DNA from: Pisaster brevispinus | Taxonomy: Eukaryota; Echinodermata; Asteroidea; Forcipulatida; Asteriidae | NCBI GenBank assembly: GCA_023634235.1 | Contig: JAMKCF010000002.1 | Span: forward strand, 4,402,722 to 4,466,721 | Reading direction: 5' to 3' | DNA: 64,000 nt | Part shown: positions 57,551 to 64,000 of the stretch, piece after piece | Position numbering within the stretch: the first letter of the stretch is position 1 | Layout: each line of letters starts with the position of its first letter | The notes under the pieces: model-generated | Seen by the model: the letters and a program-made list of their open reading frames with translations, nothing else | What the model was told of the DNA's origin: nothing | Database searches by the model: none | Made by a program: the position numbers and the translations under genes

Positions 57551-57849
57551 TAGTTTTTAATTGTGAGCACTTCAAAGGCGGATTTTTATCGTGCAATACC
57601 TCAAATAAAAGCTAATGACCTTCTCGAATCTATAACAATAGCTATTTAGAATTTTAATCAAAATTATAAGTAAGGTCAACTAGGCCCAACATTGGACGTA
57701 GATCTTTAGAACAAAGGTATTGACTCGACTCCCTCCTTTATCTCAATTTAGATTACGCACTAAAACAAAACAAGAATAATCGAATAATGAAAATCAGTCA
57801 TGAGAAATTATATTGAAGGAAAAAAAGTTTGCATAGCTATTGTCTATGT

Positions 57850-58330
57850 ATACCAGTGATGTTGAAGTCGATTGAAAACAGTGAAGTCATTACAAAGATC
57901 GAAACCCAGTATATGAGATTGAAGACAAAGTGATGCGGGAGACAAAATATGGAAGACTGGTGTGGAGAAGGAGAACGCGCAGGTCGAGAACTACGACACA
58001 ACGAGCGGTTCAATACAGCTCATGTAGTTTCATTTACATGGATTCAAGTCGGCCGTTAACCTAGCATCGATTCATGTCTCCATAAGTTCACAACAGGACA
58101 TTATTTTCAACTCAAGTGTAAGGTTATCATAATAATTTACATGCAAACACAAATTATTGAATCGTGGATGTCAACAATGAACACGGAAGGAAAGGTGTAA
58201 ACTACTGAGTGTTCACTCTGCAGCATCAAGTATAATGTTCAGTTTGGACTGGACTTCATGCAGCCCAGATCCGTCAATTTTCTGACAGTTTCCGACTCTC
58301 ATTCTGTGTACTTGTTCTTCAGTAATTAAC
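57850..58330 (+). promoter_or_regulatory. Upstream region of a lost receptor (unit 3)
   Basis: Matches 53300-53770 up to CTTGTTCTTCAGTAATT, then breaks into repeat Q immediately before where the start codon should be. The ectodomain exons are missing. Confidence 0.65.
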
Positions 58331-58910
58331 TACAATATGTATTATACGATTATAATATGTATTTGTTGAAGAAGGACTCGAATTCACGAAATGATTTGTA
58401 TTTACACGAATCATTGGCCCAGGACTGGAGAGGGTTTTTCTAAATGCACATTTTTTCCTCTAAAATGCTGAGAATTTCAAAAAAATCCTCGTGTAATTAT
58501 TAACTGAGCGTAATTTCTAGTCGTACGATTTTATAAAAATTTAATTACTTAAGTTGCGCAATCATTTAGCATTAACAGTTCCTTTAAAAAATATTAATTA
58601 GTTGAAGCAAAAAGAACAAATCAACTGCCCCAATAAGTAAAATTGTAATGTGCATTTATTCTTATGAAATACCAAAATCTATACAAAAAGCTTAACATGA
58701 AATTTCATTATAAAATATTGATATTGGAAAACAAAAATGTGGAATAAAGAAGAGGGCCTGACATCCACCTAAGAATTATTTTTTAAAGAGTAGGATATAA
58801 AACTATTCCCATCTCAGTACTCATTTTTTTAAAGATTGGTTTAGCTTTCTCGTAACTTAATCAGCAGAATATGCATTGGTAGTTTGTTTACGATTTTTAA
58901 GGAATCTTGA
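58331..58910. repeat. Dispersed repeat Q, copy 2
   Basis: Same family as 22070-22870, here with a single unit. It abuts the receptor leader at about 58330, so its arrival coincides with the truncation. Confidence 0.7.
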
Positions 58911-60039
58911 AAGTCTTGTCAGAGTTAAAAACCTTGGCTCACTTTAATAAGAACAATCATTGCATATCGGAAATCAAGGAAAATAAGCAGAAAGCCTTAT
59001 GAAGTAATTCATCAAATGATATGGTGTTTTTTGTATTCCTTTCTGATATCTATTTATTATATGTTTATTTTTGGGCTTGTACTTAGATTTGGCAAATTCA
59101 GTGATGTAAGTTTTAAGGTTTAACTTTAACGATTTAACAGTACTGATACAATATTTTAGTAGAGTTTAAAAGATCAAATAGCTAAGATTTTCAGTGTTAT
59201 TTGGCTGAATTGTGAATATTTAAGATGTATCTTCCATTTGACTGTGTATAATCCCAATAAATGCTGCGTATTTCTAACTTCCGTGTTTACTCAAAGTTCT
59301 TGCATTGATCCAAACTATTTCGTTCTTACAAACCTTTCAAATGTGTTCAAAAGGTAGTTTGGTTTTGTGACGTAGAATGTGTAGAAAAACAAAAAAGGAC
59401 TGTAAAAAAAGACTTTTCAGTGTAACAATGGGATTTGTGGCAGGAATTAAAAGCTTGGATGTTCGAAAAAGATTGTGTCGTTTGCACGAAACACACAAAT
59501 CAACCTAAATCATATTTTTTATCAAAAATTTAAAAGTTTGTTTTTCGACGAGACAGCGAGTAAAAACTCTTTATGAGAAGAACCGGTAGTTTGTCAACCT
59601 GATCTGATTGTTCTCTTACCATGCAAAGTTTCCAAACCCTAATTAAAGCCCTTTTCATTAAAAAAGTTGAAAGATTTTTCAGTGATAATGATTTTTGAGT
59701 TTTCTGTTTTCGGCAATTATTTATCCATTGTGTTAAATTTTTAATAATGAAAATGAAACCTCAATGGCCTCTGATAAAAGTTAAAAAATCATACCATTTT
59801 CAACCAGTCAGTTTTCATTTTACAAGATTCGAAAATGCAGTCAAACTGTTTCGTCTTGCTACATCATCATTACATTGAAACAAAACAGTTTTAAACTTTT
59901 ATTAAAGCATTTAAAACAGGCAGCATTGAACACTGCCTATGAGGAAGTTCACGCTGCAGAGAAACGTTAAGCACAAAGAGACCGTAACCTTCCTTTGGAT
60001 CAAATTAGATGAAGCGTTAACGTTAAATGATAATCCCTG
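58911..60039. other. No gene
   Basis: AT-rich, with no supported open frame or repeat. Lies where receptor exons would be expected in unit 3. Confidence 0.5.
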
Positions 60040-60165
60040 AAACAAATCCAATTCAATCAGGAGAAACACAGCAGGCTTTTTTGTAATGGTTCACATTTTT
60101 TAAGTTCAATGAAAAGTCAAAACCTAGACTGAATCCAAAACTGAGATCGCAGTAAAAGAGACGCG
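60040..60165. repeat. Conserved leader of minisatellite array D
   Basis: Related to 40545-40663 before array A, so leader and array behave as a unit. Confidence 0.8.
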
Positions 60166-63156
60166 GTGCATTTAGAGGGAACAGTTGGGTGCGGGGCATC
60201 TAGAAGGAACAGTTGGGTACGGGGCCTCTAGAGGGAACAGTTGGGTGCGAGGCCTCTAGAGGGAACAGTTGGGTGCGGGGCATCTAGAGGGAACAGTTGG
60301 GTGCGGGGCATCTAGAGGGAACAGTTGGGTGCGGGGCATCTAGAGGGAACAGTTGGGTACGGGGCATCTAGAAGGAACAGTTGTGTGTGGAACATCTATA
60401 GGGAACAGATGGGTGCGGGGCATCTAGAGGGAACAGTTGGGTGCGGGGCATCTAGAGGGAACAGTTGGGTACGGGGCATCTAGAGGGAACAGTTGTGTGT
60501 GGAACATCTATAGGGAACAGTTGGGTGCGGGGCATCTAGAGGAAACAGTTGGGTGCGGGGCATCTAGAGGGAACAGTTGGGTGCGGGGCATCTAGAGGGA
60601 ACAGTTGTGTGTGGAACATCTATAGGGAACAGTTGGGTGCGGGGCATCTAGAGGAAACAGTTGGGTGCGGGGCATCTAGAGGGAACAGTTGGGTGCGGGG
60701 CATCTAGAGGAAACAGTTGGGTGCGGTGCATCTAGAAGGAACAGTTAGGTGCGGGGCATCTAGAGGGAACAGTTGGGGGCGGGGCATCTAGAGGGAACAG
60801 TTGGGTGCGGGGCATCTAGAGGGAACAGTTGGGTGCGGGGCATCTAGAGGGAACAGTTGGGTGCGGGGCATCTAGAGGGAACAGTTGGGTGCGGGGCATC
60901 TATAGGGAACAGTTGGGTGCGGGGCATCTAGAGGGAACAGTTGGGTACGGGGCATCTAGAGGGAACAGTATGGTGCGGGGCATCTAGAGGGAACAGTTGG
61001 GTGCGGGGCATCTAGAGGGAACAGTTGGGTACGGGGCATCTAGAGGGAACAGTTGGGTGCGGGGCATCTAGAGGAAACAGTTGGGTGCGGTGCATCTAGA
61101 AGGAACAGTTAGGTGCGGGGCATCTAGAGGGAACAGTTGGGGGCGGGGCATCTAGAGGGAACAGTTGGGTGCGGGGCATCTAGAGGGAACAGTTGGGTGC
61201 GGGGCATCTAGAGGGAACAGTTGGGTGCGGGGCATCTAGAAGGAACAGTTAGGTGCGGGGCATCTAGAGGGAACAGTTAGGTGCGGGGCATCTAGAGGGA
61301 ACAGTTAGGTGCGGGGCATCTAGAGGGAACAGTTGGGTGCGGGGCATCTAGAAGGAACAGTTAGGTGCGGGGCATCTAGAGGGAACAGGTAGGTGCGGGG
61401 CATCTAGAAGGAACAGTTAGGTGCGGGGCATCTAGAGGGAACAGTTAGGTGCGGGGCATCTAGAGGGAACAGTTAGGTGCGGGGCATCTAGAGGGAACAG
61501 TTAGGTGCGGGGCATCTAGAGGGAACAGTTAGGTGCGGGGCATCTAGAGGGAACAGTTAGGTGCGGGGCATCTAGAGGGAACAGTTGGGTGCGGGGCATC
61601 TAGAGGGAACAGTTAGGTGCGGGGCATCTAGAGGGAACAGTTAGGTGCGGGGCATCTAGAGGGAACAGTTAGGTGCGGGGCATCTAGAGGGAACAGTTGG
61701 GTGCAGGGCATCTAGAGGGAACTGTTGGGGGCGGTGCATCTAGAGGGAACAGTTGGGTGTGGGGCATCTAGAAGGAACAGTTGGGGGCGGGGCATCTAGA
61801 GGGAACAGTTAGGTGCGGGGCATCTATAGGGAACAGTTGGGTGCGGGGCATCTAGAGGGAACAGTTGGGTGCGGGGCATCTAGAGGGAACAGTTGGGTGT
61901 GGGGCATCTAGAGGGAACAGTTGGGTGCGGGGCATCTAGAGGGAACAGTTGGGTGCAGGGCATCTAGAGGGAACTGTTGGGGGCGGGGCATCTAGAGGGA
62001 ACAGTTGGGTGCGGGGCATCTAGAGGGAACAGTTGAGTGCGGGGCATCTAGAGGGAACAGTTGGGTGTGGGGCATCTAGAGGGGACAGTTGGGTGCAGGG
62101 CATCTAGAGGGAACAGTTGGGTGCAGGGCATCTAGAGGGAACAGTTGGGTGTGGGGCATCTAGAGGGGACAGTTGGGGGCGGGGCATCTAGAGGGAACTG
62201 TTGGGGCGGGGAATCTAGAGGAACAGTTGGGTGCGCGACATCTAGAGGGAACAGTTGGGTGCGGGGCATCTAGAGGGAACAGTTGGGTGCGGGGCATCTA
62301 GAGGGAATAGTTGGGGGCGGGGCATCTAGAGGGAACAGTTGGGGCGGGGCATCTAGAGGAACAGTTGGGTGCGGGGCCTCTAGAGGGAACAGTTGGGTGC
62401 GGGGCATCTAGAGGGAACAGTTGGGGCGGGGCATCTAGAGGGAACAGTTGGGTGCGGGCATCTAGAGGGAACAGTTGGGTGCGCGACATCTACAGGGAAC
62501 AGTTGGGTGCGGGGCATCTAGAGGGAACAGTTGGGTGCTGGGCATCTAGAGGGAACAGTTGGGTGCGGGGCATCTAGAGGGAACAGTTGGGTGCGCGACA
62601 TCTAGAGGGAACAGTTGGGTGCGCGACATCTAGAGGGAACAGTTGGGTGCGGGGCATCTAGAGGTAACAGTTGGGTGCAGGCCATCTAGAGGGAACAGTT
62701 GGGTGCGGGGCATCTAGAGGGAACAGTTGGGTGCGCGACATCTAGAGGGAACAGTTGGGTGCGCGACATCTAGAGGGAACAGTTGGGTGCGGGGCATCTA
62801 GAGGTAACAGTTGGGTGCGGGGCATTTAGAGGGAACCGTTGGGTGCGGGGCATTTAGAGGAAACAGTTGGGTGCGGGGCATCTAGAGGAAAAAGTTGGAG
62901 TCGAGGCATCTAGAAGGAACAGTTGGGTGTGGGGCATCTAGAGGGAACAGTTGGGGGCGGGGCATCTAGAGGAAACAGTTGGGGGCGGGGAATTTAGAAG
63001 GAACAGTTGGGGCGGGGCATCTAGAGGGAACAGTTGGGTGCGGGGCATCTAGAGGGAACAGATGGGTGCGCGACATCTAGAGGGAACAGTTGGGTGCAGG
63101 GCATCTAGAGGGAACAGTTGGAGGCGAGGCATCTAGAGGGAACAGTTGGGGGCGGG
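60166..63156. repeat. Minisatellite array D (about 105 copies)
   Basis: Same 28 bp family but more uniform than array A; most linkers are GGGTGCGGGG or AGGTGCGGGG. Local higher-order structure includes a GTGTGTGGAACATCTATAGG variant recurring at about 110 bp spacing (60383, 60493, 60607) and a block near 60726 repeated near 61089. A GTGCGCGACATC variant marks the last third. Confidence 0.97.
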
Positions 63157-63210
63157 GCAGTCAGGCAGACACACTCAGTTGAGAAACCATACCAGAATGT
63201 TAACACTTGT
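63157..63210 (+). pseudogene. C-terminal remnant of an Ig receptor tail (unit 3)
   Basis: The codons directly after array D read AVRQTHSVEKPYQNVNTC. The unit 2 C-terminus reads AVKQLQSSAHRPYQNINKC before its stop. One residue shorter and past the stop position it reads on, so it is a relic. It proves that array D occupies a former receptor gene. Confidence 0.75.
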
Positions 63211-63359
63211 TTTGGGGAAAAACAGGTGAAACAAACTAGCATCTTGAAGACTTTGAAGGGTGACGAATGTACTCTCACGCTGAATTTGACTTCGCACATC
63301 AATATTACTTTGGGTTCGAAAATATCATGAGAACTTGTCAATATTTTCCTAGGTATGAT

Positions 63360-63690
63360 TGCTCGGAATCGAAAATTTTACTTTTGAAATGAAAATTTCA
63401 CAGGTTGGTTTTATTGTATATATTTACACTTATAAAAGGTGTAAACTAATCGAACGATTCCGAAAACCAAAGGTATTCGTTCCCTTTAAAAACTTTGAAG
63501 AGAAAGAACCGTCATGCTAATTTTGACTCCGGACATCGTTCGGGTTCCAAACATATACCATGCTTGGAGCCGACAGCTTTTTTTGACACCACCAATGAAA
63601 ATATGAATCTAGGTCGAGCGACGAACCCTTAATAAGTATTTTATCAATAAAATACTTTATTCCCACTCAATCAATCAATAATAGATATAG
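63360..63690. repeat. Dispersed flank repeat P, copy 3
   Basis: Aligns with 16738-17070 nearly end to end, with about 60 bp missing near the TTTTTTGACACC block. It follows the receptor tail remnant, as P follows unit 2. Confidence 0.8.
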
Positions 63691-63695
63691 GGATG

Positions 63696-63821
63696 GGTGC
63701 TTTTTCCATGTATGCACCGACTCTGTGGAATCAACTTCCTACTCATTTGAGGACCATCATCAACTGTGGGATTGTTAAAACACAACTTAAAACATTTCTT
63801 TTTAAAAGGCATTACCTTTGA
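63696..63821 (+). mobile_element. CR1/L2-like LINE, ORF2 C-terminus
   Basis: The frame GAFSMYAPTLWNQLPTHLR, then VKTQLKTFLFKRHYL and a stop, is the conserved C-terminal signature (AP.LWN.LP..lR...K..LKT.LF) of CR1/L2/jockey-group LINE reverse transcriptase ORFs. Only the last 41 codons are present, a 5'-truncated insertion as is usual. Sequence after 63821 should be its 3' untranslated region, cut by the window end. It directly abuts flank repeat P. Confidence 0.85.
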
Positions 63822-64000
63822 ATCTTTTTATGTATTGCTTTTTCTTGTGGTGTGTTGTGTTGATTGACTCTTATTGTTTTATTTCATTGTTGTGTCGTTG
63901 TTTTAACTCATTGTTTGTATTTGTGTCGGTCTTTTTGTACAATAATGTAATCTAGCTGTATTTTTGCTTATCTCTTTTTAGCTTAATGTTAATATGTAAA

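Overview
This is nuclear DNA of an animal. Genes have introns with consensus GT/AG borders, the background is AT-rich with CAA/CAG microsatellites, and retroelements and minisatellites make up much of the length. A collagen-tailed C1q gene pair, immunoglobulin receptor relics with tyrosine-based signalling motifs, a Ngaro-type tyrosine-recombinase retrotransposon and a Penelope-like element together suggest an invertebrate deuterostome. An echinoderm is my best guess; this is inference, not proof.

Layout. (1) 1-16337 and 29815-40168 are two copies of one segmental duplication. Each carries a two-exon gene: a TATA box, a short untranslated exon, a 4-5 kb intron, then one exon with the whole coding region of a secreted C1q protein (5646-6452 and 36191-36997). 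Copy 1 also holds a complete young Ngaro retrotransposon (7158-14122, minus strand) that copy 2 lacks. Copy 2 has a roughly 610 bp TTAA-flanked inverted-repeat element and a roughly 620 bp insertion that copy 1 lacks. (2) Between the copies lie a broken Ig-superfamily receptor gene whose tail shows an ITIM and an ITSM (18361-20415), a MITE-like element containing tRNA-like Pol III boxes (20756-21094), a decayed Penelope-like element (about 23200-25959) and a tandem non-coding duplication (26900-27905). (3) 40664-45107 is a giant XbaI-site minisatellite with a 28 bp unit. It is followed by a ten-exon pseudogene of an uncharacterised invertebrate multicopy family (45128-48900). (4) 50125-51050 is an unusual array of a perfectly self-complementary 14-mer arranged as large foldbacks. 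(5) 51274-63700 is a damaged tandem cluster of a second Ig receptor type. Three further blocks of the same minisatellite sit exactly where the receptor transmembrane/tail exons begin or once were. The window ends in the 3' end of a CR1/L2-like LINE.

How it fits together. The only clearly intact host coding regions are the two C1q genes. Their collagen stalks are almost identical, but their C1q heads differ at about 29 of 131 residues, as expected if recognition heads diversify on a conserved scaffold. The receptor genes nearby all carry stops, frameshifts or truncations, so the cluster looks like a birth-and-death immune locus. The minisatellite appears to take part in the rearrangements: it borders swapped, doubled or decapitated receptor tails. 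Several breaks fall in homopolymers, so some could be assembly errors. All alignments and counts here were made by eye.
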